Below are positions 6,875-16,220 of a stretch of DNA of 17,591 nt, one piece after another. The DNA comes from Pleurotus ostreatus/Saccharomyces cerevisiae fusant (taxonomy: Eukaryota; Opisthokonta). The position numbers and the translations under genes are program-made. The stretch spans positions 1 through 17,591 of the forward strand of contig JAMQCK010000695.1 in NCBI GenBank assembly GCA_024196135.1. The letters run 5' to 3'. The notes beneath the pieces are model-generated. The model had not been told where the DNA came from, did not search any database, and saw nothing but the letters and a program-made list of their open reading frames with translations. Each line of letters starts with the position of its first letter. Position 1 is the stretch's first letter.

Positions 6875-9823
6875 ATGAGCACCTCGCGTCGCACTCGGTC
6901 CTTGCGCCGATCCCGAGCTAGCGAGAGTCTTCGCACACTCGCTTGGGATATGTCGACGCCGTCGGCCTCTCCTCCTTCTTACAGGCGCGATCGCCATGCT
7001 TTGCAAGCAGGAGACCTTTCCGCCTCTCATGGCACTTCGTCGGACCGATCAATATCTGTGGATGGGCTCTCTTCGCGCGCAGACGATCTTTCTTCCTACG
7101 CCGACTCTAACCACGCCGCACATGGCTCTACTCGTGCCAACCATGGCTCTGTTCGCGCCGCCCATGGCTCCGTTCGCGCCAATCATCTCTCCTTCTCAGC
7201 AGACCTTCCCGAGCAGACCAACCCTCTACCGAGATGGCGAGAGGGTCTACTCAGAGATCGGGTTCAGTTCCTTGGTTTACGCGCTGTGAAGGACGCAGTG
7301 CTGGCGCTTCTGCGTCATACTCTGACACTAGTCCAAAGGCGCTCGCTAGTCAGTATCAGCTCGAGCACGATGCAGGCATTCGGTGCCCCAGGCGAATCGC
7401 GAGTAGGAGGAGAGTCGCGGGATGTCTACGCGCGCGAGCACACAGCTCCCATCGCCGACTCCCTTCAGCACTCACAGAGCCTATCCTCCGAGCTCCGCGA
7501 TTGGGTTGTGTGGGATAGGGCGGGTCTTGTTGGGAGTAACCGCGAGCTGAGTGCGGGTGCGAACGACCTTGGCGAGCTCGACGATTATTCTGGTGCGCTC
7601 GAGGATTACCCTGGTGCGCTCGACGATCGCACTGCTAGCGGCCTCGGCAACGATTTTGGCGCCCTCGACGACCGTACCGGCGCCGTTGACGATCATGCTG
7701 GGGCCCCCAACGAAGATATCGGCACCCTGGACAACGATACTGGCATACTCGGCGATGATACTGGCACTCGCAGCGGTGGGGCTGGCGTCCTCGATGCTCA
7801 CAATAGTACATTCGACGACCGCACTGGCACCCTTGACGAGCAGACCGGCGCTCCCGATGATGATACTACCGCCCTCGACGATGGTGATAGCGTCCTCGAC
7901 GATGATGATAGCGTCCTAGACGAGTACACTGACGCCCTCGAAGATCAGACTGGACCATCCGACGAGCACCCTGGCGCCCGCGACAATGATATCAGCAACC
8001 CCGTGAACGATATCATCACCAAGATCCTGCGGCTCGATGACGAGGCAATCAGGAAAGCCAGCATCGGTATGGGTTTTCTGACGTCGAGCGGCCCTGCAGG
8101 AGGGAATCCCTCGTGGGGCGTGTGGAAGCGCGAAGCATGGTATGTTTCGGAGGATGAGGGTCCGTCAACGTTTCGGTATGAGGGAGCCCCTTCGTCGAAG
8201 CGCGATGGCTCGTCGACAACGAAGCTCGATCATGGTCCGTCGTCGAAAACCGAGAGCCGCCCAACGCCCTCACCAGTCAGTCTTAACGCAAGGGACAGCC
8301 TGCCGACTCCCATCTTCGACTCTCCCGAGACCTTCTCGACGCAGCAGACGACGCCATCTCCGACGAAGGTCGCTCTTCCTCATGCATCGCCGCAGCGCCA
8401 GCCTCTCCGACCCGCATCCATTGTACCGCCTCCCTTTGCATCTCCCAGCGGCGACGAGCGGCGCGGTCGCGTTGCCAAGTCGAGCTCCGGTCAGCATGTT
8501 GCTCAGACTATGGAGAACTACCGCCGCTGGTCGTCGCCTCCGCATACAGCGCCTTTGACTCCGCATACAGCGCCTTTGCCTCCGCATACAGCGCCTTTGA
8601 CTCCGCATCCACGACCTTCGCCGGCCGTTCACGTTCAGCACTCAGCTCCCAGTCGCGCGAACATGAAGAATGTCCTCGACGCCCTGCCCGCACTTTCTCG
8701 CGGCTGTCCTGCTCCTCTGACCACGAGCGTTCCCAACGCTTTTCATTCGAATGCACCCAGCCCGTCTCGAGCCGGTCCTTCTGGTCCTTCGGTGACGGCG
8801 TCCTCCTCTAACGAGCATCTCGAGCGGCCGACGTCTATCAAAAATCCTCCAGTGCCCACTAACACGAAGCTCCCAGCTCCTCCCAGCACGAAGCCTCCAG
8901 CTCCTCCCAACACGAGGCCCCCAGCTCCTCACAGCACAAGGCCCCCAGCTCCGTCCACCTTGACGCCTCCCGCTCTGCCCTCCTCAGCACCCCCAGCTTC
9001 GTCCTCGTCAATTGAACTTGTCCTCTCCCCCTCCAGCTCGCTGCGCACCTTACCCTCCCTCGCTCAGTCTGCAATACCGACGCCTTTCAAGCTATCCCAG
9101 GTCCCCCTCGGGGTGCAAAAGACGCTTCAAGATGCGGAGCATTTGGCGCAGGCGGCGAAAGAGGTATGTTTGCTGCCATGGGTCTGCGTGGAAAGGCCTT
9201 GTCATACTGACTGGCGGGTCGCACAACTTGCAGCGCATCCCAGGATCCACCTCCTCAGAGCATGGGAGCGATATCTCGAATGCGCTGCGACGGGCCCCGC
9301 TGGACGACGCCGCGCGATGCATCGCGCTAAGCGACATCGCCCGCGCTATCTACAATACGCGTCGCATGCTGCATAGAAACAGGACTACAGAGATCAAGCT
9401 CGACAAGGACCCAAAGTGCGTGGATGCGAGGTGCTATACGGAGGGGCTGGAGGGGATGATGGGGTGAGTGGTCGATTGGATTCTGATGCTCTAATCTGCT
9501 CTCTCAGCGCTCTCCTCGACTGACACTCCTTTCTCGTAGCACATGCGCCGCGTTCTCGGATCGACTGGCCCACGACCCTTTTTCTGCGCGCACTTGCAGT
9601 TCCGACTGGTTTTGCGAGATGCGCGACAAAGTCGTGGCGCAGGAAGCGAGTATTCGGGTAAGTCTAGTTCTTTTCACGTCCGGCACGGTTGTGGGACTCG
9701 GCCAATGACACTATTGTGAGGCTCAGCTAATCACACCTCCAGAGCGCTATCCACGCCCTTGTGAATCACGAGATTTCGGAGAAGTTGACGGCGTTGGAAG
9801 ATCTGTCGCAGCCTGCGAACTAG
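6875..9823 (+). CDS. Large disordered protein with three heptapeptide repeat arrays (four exons)
   Basis: Exons 6875-9163, 9234-9463, 9540-9657 and 9743-9823 join in phase (0, 2, 0) to give 905 residues. Introns are 70, 76 and 85 bp, with donors GTATGT, GTGAGT, GTAAGT and branch-like CTGAC, CTGAC, CTAAT. ATG 6875 is the first ATG after a TATA box. Layout: Ser/Arg-rich N-terminus; four AHGSVR-type heptads (residues about 81-108); an amphipathic RWREGLLRDRVQFLGLRA segment; about 20 Asp-rich heptads of type ALDDRTG (residues 234-374); a linker with KREAWYVSEDEG; a long Pro/Ser region with PHTAPLT heptads (from residue 556) and PAPPSTKP repeats; and a compact spliced C-terminal domain of about 140 residues with paired cysteines, unlike the rest. 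No signal peptide or membrane segment is seen. The gene at 954-2258 resembles its first half. Function unknown; a repeat-rich scaffold is only a guess. Confidence 0.7.
7115..7198 (+). repeat. Four 21-bp units encoding AHGSVR-type heptads
   Basis: The units read AAHGSTR, ANHGSVR, AAHGSVR and ANHLSFS. The period is exactly 21 bp, the same as the unrelated arrays further along the gene. Confidence 0.8.
7574..7996 (+). repeat. About twenty 21-bp units encoding Asp-rich heptads
   Basis: The units follow the pattern x-L-D-D-x-T-G (ALDDRTG, TLDNDTG, TFDDRTG, TLDEQTG, ALEDQTG and others), residues 234-374. Codons vary between units, so the array is older than the near-identical pair in the gene at 954-2258. 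The opposite strand is open through most of it (7481-7801) with an IVVEGA-like repeat. Confidence 0.85.
8540..8602 (+). repeat. Three 21-bp units encoding PHTAPLT
   Basis: PHTAPLT, PHTAPLP and PHTAPLT are encoded by nearly identical 21-bp units (CCGCATACAGCGCCTTTG core), indicating recent expansion. Confidence 0.9.
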
Positions 9824-9826
9824 AGT

Positions 9827-10372
9827 CTAGAGATGTGGGCCTTGGCGCCTCGAACATTGGAAGAGGAAGTCGGCGACGAATTGCATGGCGCCGGCAAGGT
9901 GGCGGGTGATCTTGTCTTCGTGATCTTCAACGTCGCCTTCGTTGGTTAGCGGCTGATGTGTGGGTCAGTTCCATAAGGTCCGAGAGTGGTAGAACTCGAC
10001 GCGTACTTCTGGATCAGCAGCCTCGTCTGCTGCCTTGCTCGCGAGATGCTGATTGAGGAAGTGACTGGGGCGTCTCCTCCGCCTAGCGGGGTCGCTTGAG
10101 ACTGTGAGACATGGAGGGAATTGCCCCGAGCGCGCCAAATGCGTTGACGAGGGGTTACTGTTACGGGGTGGTCGCGTCAAGGGGGAGACGCGTCGCGTCG
10201 CGTCACGCGTCTGCGCGCTTCGGACCGGGCCGATATCCGACACGTGTCCCAAACCCGATCGCGCTGGCGTTCCTTGGCTCCGTCTCCCTCGTCGTCGACG
10301 CCAACCTCCCGCCAGTGCAGAAGACCTGCAGCTGCGTCTGAACCTGCCGCGGAGGCTTGAAACGATACGCAT
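9827..10372 (-). CDS. Two-exon minus-strand candidate, unknown protein
   Basis: Read on the minus strand, exon 10372-10007 (122 codons from ATG) and exon 9952-9827 (42 codons with stop) join in phase 0 across a 54-bp intron with GTACGC donor, ACTGACC branch and ATCAG acceptor. The product is 163 residues. Its C-terminal part has good protein character: HFLNQHLASKAADEAADPE, then PLTNEGDVEDHEDKIT, then AGAMQFVADFLFQCSRR. The first hundred residues are Arg-rich and less convincing, and another frame there (VGVDDEGDGAKERQRDRVWD) looks better, so an extra intron or a different first exon is likely. It converges on the gene ending at 9823 with 3 bp between stop codons, and its start is only 127 bp from the divergent transporter start, implying a shared promoter. 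No family is recognised. Confidence 0.4.
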
Positions 10373-10499
10373 CTGTCAGGTCTCGTAAGGGACGGACGAC
10401 GCCTGGATAACAACCCCGCGTCGGAACGCACGGTGCGTGGCGCCGTTGTACCGCCCCGATGCGCCCTCATATCTACTTCCCCTCGTAGACCTGCCAACC
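10373..10499. promoter_or_regulatory. Putative bidirectional promoter, 127 bp
   Basis: This gap separates two oppositely oriented start codons, the minus-strand candidate (10372) and the SLC41-type transporter (10500). No clear TATA box was found; there is CCGTCCCTTACGAGACC-like sequence on the minus strand. The assignment is from position only. Confidence 0.25.
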
Positions 10500-12266
10500 A
10501 TGAACGGCAATGGATATGCTGGCAGCAGTCATGACCTTGAGATGGCCCCCCTGCGCTCGAGTGCGGAACACATGCGAAGCGGGAGCCGACGATTATCGAA
10601 GGAGGACATACGGCGACCTCACAAACAAGCCAGCGACGATAGCCTCAGAACCTCCAGCGACGATATACCCTGGGCGACTAGTGACGAGACTCCATGGGTG
10701 GATAACCATGTGACGCCTAAGCCGTTCACGACCTACCCCGAATCCTACGACGACAATTCCCCCCTCACTGCAACAAACAACGGGCGTACGCGAGGACAGG
10801 AGAGAATACCTGGCGCGTACGATGGAAGGTACCCTCTCCGCGGCGGACGCCTTGCGCACATACGGCATATCGTCTGGCCGCAGGTGAAGGGAATCGTGAT
10901 CGAGGTGCGTAGAAGCCTCCTACGCGCCGAGATGGATACTGATGTTCCCCTCGCGCTCTTCAACCATGTCCCCTTCTTCCCTTCCGTCCCCACCCCCATC
11001 CCACGCCGTCAACCAGTCCGCCCCCACCCTCCTCCTCACCACGCTCGGCCTGCTCCTCACGGGCGAGCTCCTCGACCGCACCGCGCGCTTCCCGGCCATG
11101 CAGCGCATCGACCAGCTCATCATGATCATCCCCGTCGTCCTCAACCTCAAGGGCAACCTCGAGATGAACCTCTCCGCGCGCCTCGGCACGGCCGCGAATA
11201 CGGGGCTGCTGGACGATGAGGTGGAGGATGGCCAGAACGTGGTGTCGTTGAACGACGAGGAGTACGGTGCGTAGGCTCTCCCCATTTTCTTAATCCCTGC
11301 TCGCGGTTCGGAGGTCCATCTGGAAGGCATCGTCCCATCGATGGAAGCTGACGATGGGTCACTAACACCAACCAAACAGTCATCGCAGACGGCCTACCCC
11401 GCCCACCCCCACGTCCGCCCGGCCCCTCCCCTCGGCGGCAGATTATCATCGGCAACCTCGCGCTCTTGCAGGTGCAGGCCGCCGTCGTCTCCTTCGTCGC
11501 CGCGTGCGTGAGCATCGGGCTGGGGATGGTGGTGCCCAGGGAGCCAGATTCGACGGCAGCGGGAACAGGAGGTATGACCTCCGGGTTCAGCTCGGCAATG
11601 GGGGAAGGTCTGACGACGGTGATAGGCGACTCGACGATGGTGCTAGGAGACTCGACGGTGATATCGTCAAGCTCAACGGCGACATCGTCAAGCTCGATGA
11701 CAATATCGATAGCGAGGAAACTATGGACGCGCGCCCTCCGCCGCCGACGGCCGCTCCCGTCGGCGATCAAGACCGCGGAGAGGACGAGTGGGCTGCCGAC
11801 GTGGGTCTTGATTTTCTGGTCATCCACTATTACTAGGCGTTGCCTGGCTCCCCCTTCCCTCCATCCTCCTTCTCCCACCCCCACAACCAGGGAATTAACA
11901 ACCTAACCCCCGACCCCCAGCTTCATCTTCCTCGCCGCCACCGCCACCACCTCCGCCGCGCTCTCCGCGCTCCTCCTCGGCGCCTTCATGTGCGCGCTCG
12001 TCGTCGGGTGCAGGAGGCTGAACCTCGACCCGGACAATATCGCGCCGCCGGTGGCGGCGTGTTTGGGCGATTTGGTGACGTTGGTGTTGATTGGGTTGGT
12101 TAGTGGGGTGCTGTTGCCGGGGTTTGTGGGTGGGGGTGGGAGTGGGGGTAGTGGAGGTGGTGGGGGTGCGAGAGGGAGGAGTGGCGGTGGTGGGGGTGTG
12201 AGAGGGAGGAGGGGGTGGGGGGACGAGCACACATCGGGTGTAGAGTACATCGGGTGTAGTAGATAG
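10500..12266 (+). CDS. SLC41/MgtE-family divalent cation (Mg2+) transporter, apparently 3'-truncated
   Basis: Exons 10500-10904, 11017-11266, 11380-11800 and 11921-12266 join in phase (0, 1, 2) to 473 residues. Introns are 112, 113 and 120 bp; the last two have a CTAAC branch. A hydrophilic N-terminus of about 135 residues is followed by one SLC41/MgtE membrane domain: SAPTLLLTTLGLLLTGELLD, then IIPVVLNLKGNLEMNLSARL and GTAANTG, then IIIGNLALLQVQAAVVSFVA, then FIFLAATATTSAALSALLLG, LDPDNIAPPVAACLGDLVT and LVLIGLVSGVLLPGFV. These are the family's signature blocks, and Mg2+ transport is known for it. About 80 Ser/Arg-rich residues sit between GNLALLQVQ and FIFLAATA; an overlapping Asp-rich frame there (11600-11836) also looks coding. 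SLC41 proteins normally carry a second such domain. Here the frame instead enters G-rich repeats (GGGGSGGSGG) and stops at 12264-12266, and I found no second domain downstream. Confidence 0.8.
12120..12262. repeat. G-rich minisatellite forming the transporter's Gly tail
   Basis: GT/GGA-rich repeats include two copies of a unit GGTGGTGGGGGTGNGAGAGG (about 12148-12215) and two copies of CATCGGGTGTAG near 12234-12262. They are translated as Gly/Arg/Ser low complexity at the end of the transporter. Many runs of four or more G make quadruplex formation plausible. Confidence 0.7.
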
Positions 12267-12322
12267 ATCAATAGAACATCGTTTGCTCCTTAACGAGGCG
12301 AGAGACGAGCGCACGAAGACAA

Positions 12323-12655
12323 GACGTGAGAGGGGAGGGGAGGAGGGAGGGGGAGAAGGGAGAGCAAAGTAGAAGTAGTGAGAATGGAAAGTCGAAGGAG
12401 AGAAGCACGAGATTGAGCCGAGGGGGGAAAGGATTGGGTGGATGGAGGGGAGGGGGAGCAAAAGGGGGGAGGGGGGAGGGGTAAAGGAGGGAAGGGGGAG
12501 GGGTAAAGAAGGGAGGGGGGAGGGGTAAAGGAGGGAAGGGGAGGGGGAGCAAAAGGAGGCAGGGAGGAGGGGGTGAAGGAGAAGGGGGGGAGAAGGGGGA
12601 GGAGAAGAGGGGGAGAAGAGGGGAGAAGGGGTGAGAAGGGGTGAGAAGGGGCGAG
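12323..12655. repeat. Long purine-only tract (G/A on plus strand)
   Basis: About 330 bp almost entirely of G and A on the plus strand, with units such as GGAGGGGTAAAGGAGGGAAG repeated near 12475-12545 and GAGAAGGGGT repeated at the end. Such tracts can form triplex or quadruplex DNA. The pyrimidine strand is open in several frames only because of composition. Confidence 0.85.
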
Positions 12656-12905
12656 TTTTTGAGAAGGAATCAAGCCATGGCATTGTTCAAGAAGAGTACG
12701 GGCAAGTAGAGCGATGGGAAGACGTGAGAAAGGGTGGAGGGAGGGGTCGGAGGCCCCGCGACTTGACAAACCGCGAGGGGGAAGGCGCATTTTGACAGTT
12801 GTGGCAACCGTGCCACCCGACTCATTCGGACTTGCTCACTCGCGCGACGACGGGGATGGGTTTAAATCGACTGTATCTGTAGTCTACGTACATGTCTTGG
12901 GGTAT
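12656..12905. other. Spacer with no gene seen
   Basis: Between the purine tract and the next minus-strand coding block there is no frame with convincing protein character. It probably contains the 3' end of the minus-strand transcription unit. Confidence 0.3.
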
Positions 12906-13100
12906 CTACGACGAGGGGGACCCCCTCCTCCTCGAAGTTGAGGCCTTTCTTGTCAAAGTCGAAGGCATCTCGTCGAAGCTGATGTCCTCCGCTGCGAAAT
13001 CGAAGCCGGGCGTTCGTTCCTCGCGATCTACGCCTTCGTAGACAACGCGCAGCGGGTATCCCGAGCGGCGAGCACCCCTCCCGCACCACTTAACCCCTTC
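12906..13100 (-). CDS. Terminal exon-like block on the minus strand
   Basis: Read on the minus strand, a frame open from 13100 to the TAG at 12908-12906 has clear protein character: GYPLRVVYEGVDREERTPGF, then DFAAEDISFDEMPSTLTR, ending in a basic Ser-rich tail STSRRRGSPSS. There is no upstream ATG in the block, so it must be spliced to earlier exons. The natural source is the minus-strand gene at 13338-16015, but I could not settle the joining intron; acceptor candidates are at about 13095 and 13085. Acidic then basic composition suggests a cytoplasmic or nuclear tail. No family is recognised. Confidence 0.4.
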   Translation of the reverse strand, partial: EGVKWCGRGARRSGYPLRVVYEGVDREERTPGFDFAAEDISFDEMPSTLTRKASTSRRRGSPSS

Positions 13101-13337
13101 TCATCGAATTCTGACTGGATCGAGTCAGCCCGACTTTGTACCGTCTATCCCACAAATTCCCTGCCCCTTCGTTGTCGTGCGACGCTCATCTGCGCTCCCC
13201 CTCGCCTCCGTTGGCCCTTCTCACTCCCCCCTCTCGCCCCCGCCAATCGCATCTCCCGCCCTCGCCACACGTTGAGGAAAAATGCAATAGCCTCGCCGCG
13301 ACGTCTCCCGAGCTCTGCACGACTCCTCTCGACGACT

Positions 13338-16015
13338 CTAGAGGTTAGAACGAGAATGGAGGGGGTGGCGCAGAACCGCCTTTGCGCATCCCTCCCCCCA
13401 CTCACTGCCTCCCTCTCCCTCTCGTGTACTCTGCACCCGCCTTCGACCGCTCGCTACGTCACGCGGATCGCATCTTGAGGCGTAGATTGGCGTCGTAGAG
13501 AGCTGGCTCGTCGGTGATGGGCGCGACGACGCGGGTAGGGAGGAGGGGGAGGGGTCCTTCTCGTCGAAAATGTCCGTCTCGGGGGATCTTGAAGGCGAGG
13601 GTGTTGGCGTGTAGGGCGCTGTATCGCGTCTTTCTGGAAAGATAGTCGGTTATTCGTACATCACGAACCACACAAAGGACGTACCTGATCTCGCCGCGGC
13701 GTCCTCGTACGTGTAGAGCTTCTCCTTCGCGTAGGAGGACACGAAGGGCCCTCTCTGGTCGACGTGCCGTCGTCGTGGGGTGAGCCAACGAGCTCCCTTC
13801 GACGAAGGGAGCTGTCCCACGTCTCTCCCGACGTCGTGCGAGCGAACCGTGGGGGGTAAGGGGTATCCCACCCCTCTCGCATCCTTCACCGAGGGTGCGC
13901 GCGCAGGCCTCCGGCGTTTGGGGGTCCGGAAAAGTCAGCTAAACAGAGTTTCAACATGTCATCAACGAGCTTGGGCGATGCGACTCACCATATTGTGCGC
14001 GCAGGGGAGCGCGGCAACGCATTCTAACCTCGCGCGAGGGATAGGGGCAACCCACCCCTTCCGTATCATCCGCCGAGGGAGCCTGCGCTAGCCTCCGACG
14101 GTTTGGGGTCAGCGAAAACTGCCACGAGCAGAGGGTCAGCATGTCGTTTACATCTCCGTCAATGCATCGACTTGCCGATTCATGGCGAGGGGGTGAGGGG
14201 TACCCACCCCTCTCGCGTCCTTCGCCGAGGGAGCGCGCGCATGCCTCCGGCGGTCGGGGGCTCGCGAAAAGCACCTGAAAACGGAGGGTCAGCAGTTTCT
14301 TGTACAAGAAGGCGTGGGGGATTCGGGCATAGCAGCAAGACGTACCGTCGAGGTCGGCTCGCGCAGGGTGAAGGGGCCCTCCACCGTCGCTTATCTCGCC
14401 TAGGGACCCCGCGCGCGCCTCCGGCGGTTCGAGTCTGCGGAAATATCTGAGAAAACCAGGTCAGCATCGCATTATCGCAGCAGGGCATGTACCGCAGCAA
14501 CAACTCACCGAAATTGGCCCAAGGCTTCCTGCGCGAGTGGGTTTGAGGATGAAGGGGGCCTTCACCTTCGTATCCTTCGCTCGAGGGGTCCGCACGCGTG
14601 CCTCCGGCGGCTCGGGGTCGCAGGAAAATACCTGAAAATGGCGTCGATTCGTTCATTTCGTGTCACGGCGGCGCGGAATTCGTATAAAGAGTCATCAGGG
14701 CCACAACTTACCGCGTATTCCGACGTCGGGGATGAGACAGAATCGCTGAGAACGTGGTCAGCACGATCATCAACTCGCAGCAACGGCGAAAACATCGCCA
14801 CTCACCTGTATATGAGTCTCCCGCGCGCCCGCAAGGGGGTCGAGTACCTCATCCGCGTCGGTAAACTCGTCGAGGGGGTCCGCGCACGCCTTCAACGGTT
14901 TCAGAAATCCCCGAGAATGACTGATTATGGTGTTAATACGACGAGTAGCAGGAGCGGCGACGAGCTCACCGGCGGTATCCATGCCCAGGCTCGTCCGGCA
15001 TCGCCAACGACGGCCTCGATCACTCGCGCCACGTCCTCGCCGCCGTGTCGAGCATGGTGCCCCCGGTCTCCCAGGCTTGAGAGTCGCGTGCAGGGCGCAT
15101 GCGCGGCACGACGGCGACGGCATCAGACGACGGGCGAAGCGTCGTGTTGTAGCAGGGCATCAGGGAGCATGGTGGTGGGAGGGAAGGAGTGCGTGCCGGC
15201 ATCATCCCATTCATTCGAGACGCCGCGTCAGCTGTCGCACGCGGCGGGGACGAGATCAAAAGCTTACCTTGACGTCGTGCTCGGCGCTCTCACGGGCAAG
15301 GCGAGGACGACAATGAGCACGGCAGCTCGCCGCGTGAAATGGCTAGGGACGAGGTCAGTCGTCGCGGCACACGCGGACGGAATCGGACTCACCGCGCCGC
15401 ATGTCGCCGTCTCGGACCAACACGTTTGTCGGCGGGGTCGCGTCGCTGCAGAAGATAGAGAGGGCGTCGACAGCCATAGTGTAGGGTAGGGCGCGCCAAA
15501 TGATGAAGACAGCGACGACATTGCGGCCACGTGTTGCGACGAGCGCTGCATTGTGAGCATGACGCCCTCGGTGAAAGAAGGAAGGGGGTGGCGTCGGGCA
15601 GGTCGTGCGATCCGAGCCCACCGATCGACTATAGGCCCGCCGTCTGCAACGACGAGCTGGCTCGCTGCTGTTGAACGTGTGAGCATCTGCGCGGACAGAT
15701 GAGCCACGTCGCGCACCTCATGTATCCGCCGAGGCGAACAAATTGTCGTGGCGAGGACGACGACCCTCGCCTCCAACGTTGTCGACGTGGCCTGGTGAGA
15801 GTTGGAAGAAAGCTGTAAGAGGATTAATAAGTGGATAGACAGCAATCAAGGTACTGACTGAAAATGGAGTCACGTTGGGGTCAAAAGCTGAAGAGGAGTC
15901 AGTAAATTACTGACCGGCATCAGTAAGCGAAAAGACTTACCTACGATGCGAATGCAAACCTGCATTAAGAGAATCAGAACGACAACGAAAGCGAGGGATA
16001 AAACTGACCTACCAT
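13338..16015 (-). CDS. Multi-exon minus-strand gene of unknown function, structure unresolved
   Basis: A TATA box and CT-rich leader precede ATG 16015-16013. That ATG abuts a GTAGGT donor, then a 53-bp intron and a 19-nt micro-exon (15959-15941) follow. Spliced into the next open block this reads M-VCIRIV-AFDPNVTPFSVSTLIAVYPL. Further blocks include a 15845-15433 frame in phase with a GTGAGT donor, GEDVARVIEAVVGDAGRAWA ending at a GTGAGC donor near 14970, and the duplicated exons described separately. The 3' exon (from 13633) reads either KTRYSALHANTLAFKIPRDG, stopping at 13459, or SPSRSPETDIFDEKDPSPSS, continuing to 13338; I prefer neither firmly. A hydrophobic segment (RNVVAVFIIWRALPYTMAVD, 15520-15460) in another frame hints at a membrane protein. 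Many sites look like genuine splice sites, but I could not assemble one continuous protein. Decay of the gene is possible. Confidence 0.35.
13685..14920 (-). repeat. Tandem duplicated exon-plus-intron units
   Basis: On the minus strand, similar blocks occur as exons at 14631-14509, 14446-14346, 14274-14176, 14118-13989 and 13938-13685, plus a more diverged one ending at 14806. Each has the core CCGCCGGAGGC followed by GCGC...CCCTCGG. Each is followed by a donor (GTGAGT, GTACGT, GCAAGT or GTGAGT) and, in most cases, an intron with a TGCTGACC branch and a TTTTCAG-type acceptor. In the shared frame they encode PPEACARSLGEGRERGG-like peptides. The first, third and fifth enter in phase 0, and the first and third leave in phase 0. 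The second and fourth have 5' parts shorter by 2 and 4 bases, and the fourth has an in-frame TGA. Confidence 0.65.
14297..14310. repeat. 14-bp perfect palindrome TTCTTGTACAAGAA
   Basis: A perfect palindrome inside the intron between the second and third duplicated exons (minus-strand order). It is not present in the other introns of the series, so it is not part of the ancestral unit. Confidence 0.7.
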
Positions 16016-16106
16016 AGATGAAGAAGATGAAGGGAGAGAGGGTTGAGAGGAAGGGAAAGAAAGGAAGAGAAGGGGAATGCTGATTCGAAAGGCTCGAGCG
16101 ACCTAC

Positions 16107-16114
16107 CTCTTATA
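16107..16114 (-). promoter_or_regulatory. TATA box (TATAAGAG) of the minus-strand gene
   Basis: On the minus strand TATAAGAG is followed by about 60 bases of almost pure C/T (plus-strand GA-rich 16018-16080), then ATG at 16015. TATA plus CT-rich leader is the usual fungal core promoter arrangement. ATG is 92 bases downstream. Confidence 0.6.
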
Positions 16115-16220
16115 CAGCCCTCGACGGCTATACCTTCCGCGCGGGCCCCGCCCAAGCTTCCAGCCCTGGTCCGCCATCACTCCGAGAAGTCGGCGGACTT
16201 CTTGGGCCGCGGGCCGCCCA

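Noticed and set aside
7481..7801. Minus-strand open frame of about 106 codons with hydrophobic repeats
   Set aside because: Shadow of the Asp-rich array of the spliced plus-strand gene, which has independent intron and promoter support.
11895..12790. Long minus-strand Pro/Leu/Ser frames opposite the G-rich and purine tracts
   Set aside because: Open only because the pyrimidine strand lacks stop codons by composition; no splice or promoter signals.
14103..15489. Plus-strand frames at 14103-14450 and 14638-15489
   Set aside because: They lie opposite minus-strand blocks with repeated donors, branch sites and acceptors, and have no such signals on the plus strand.
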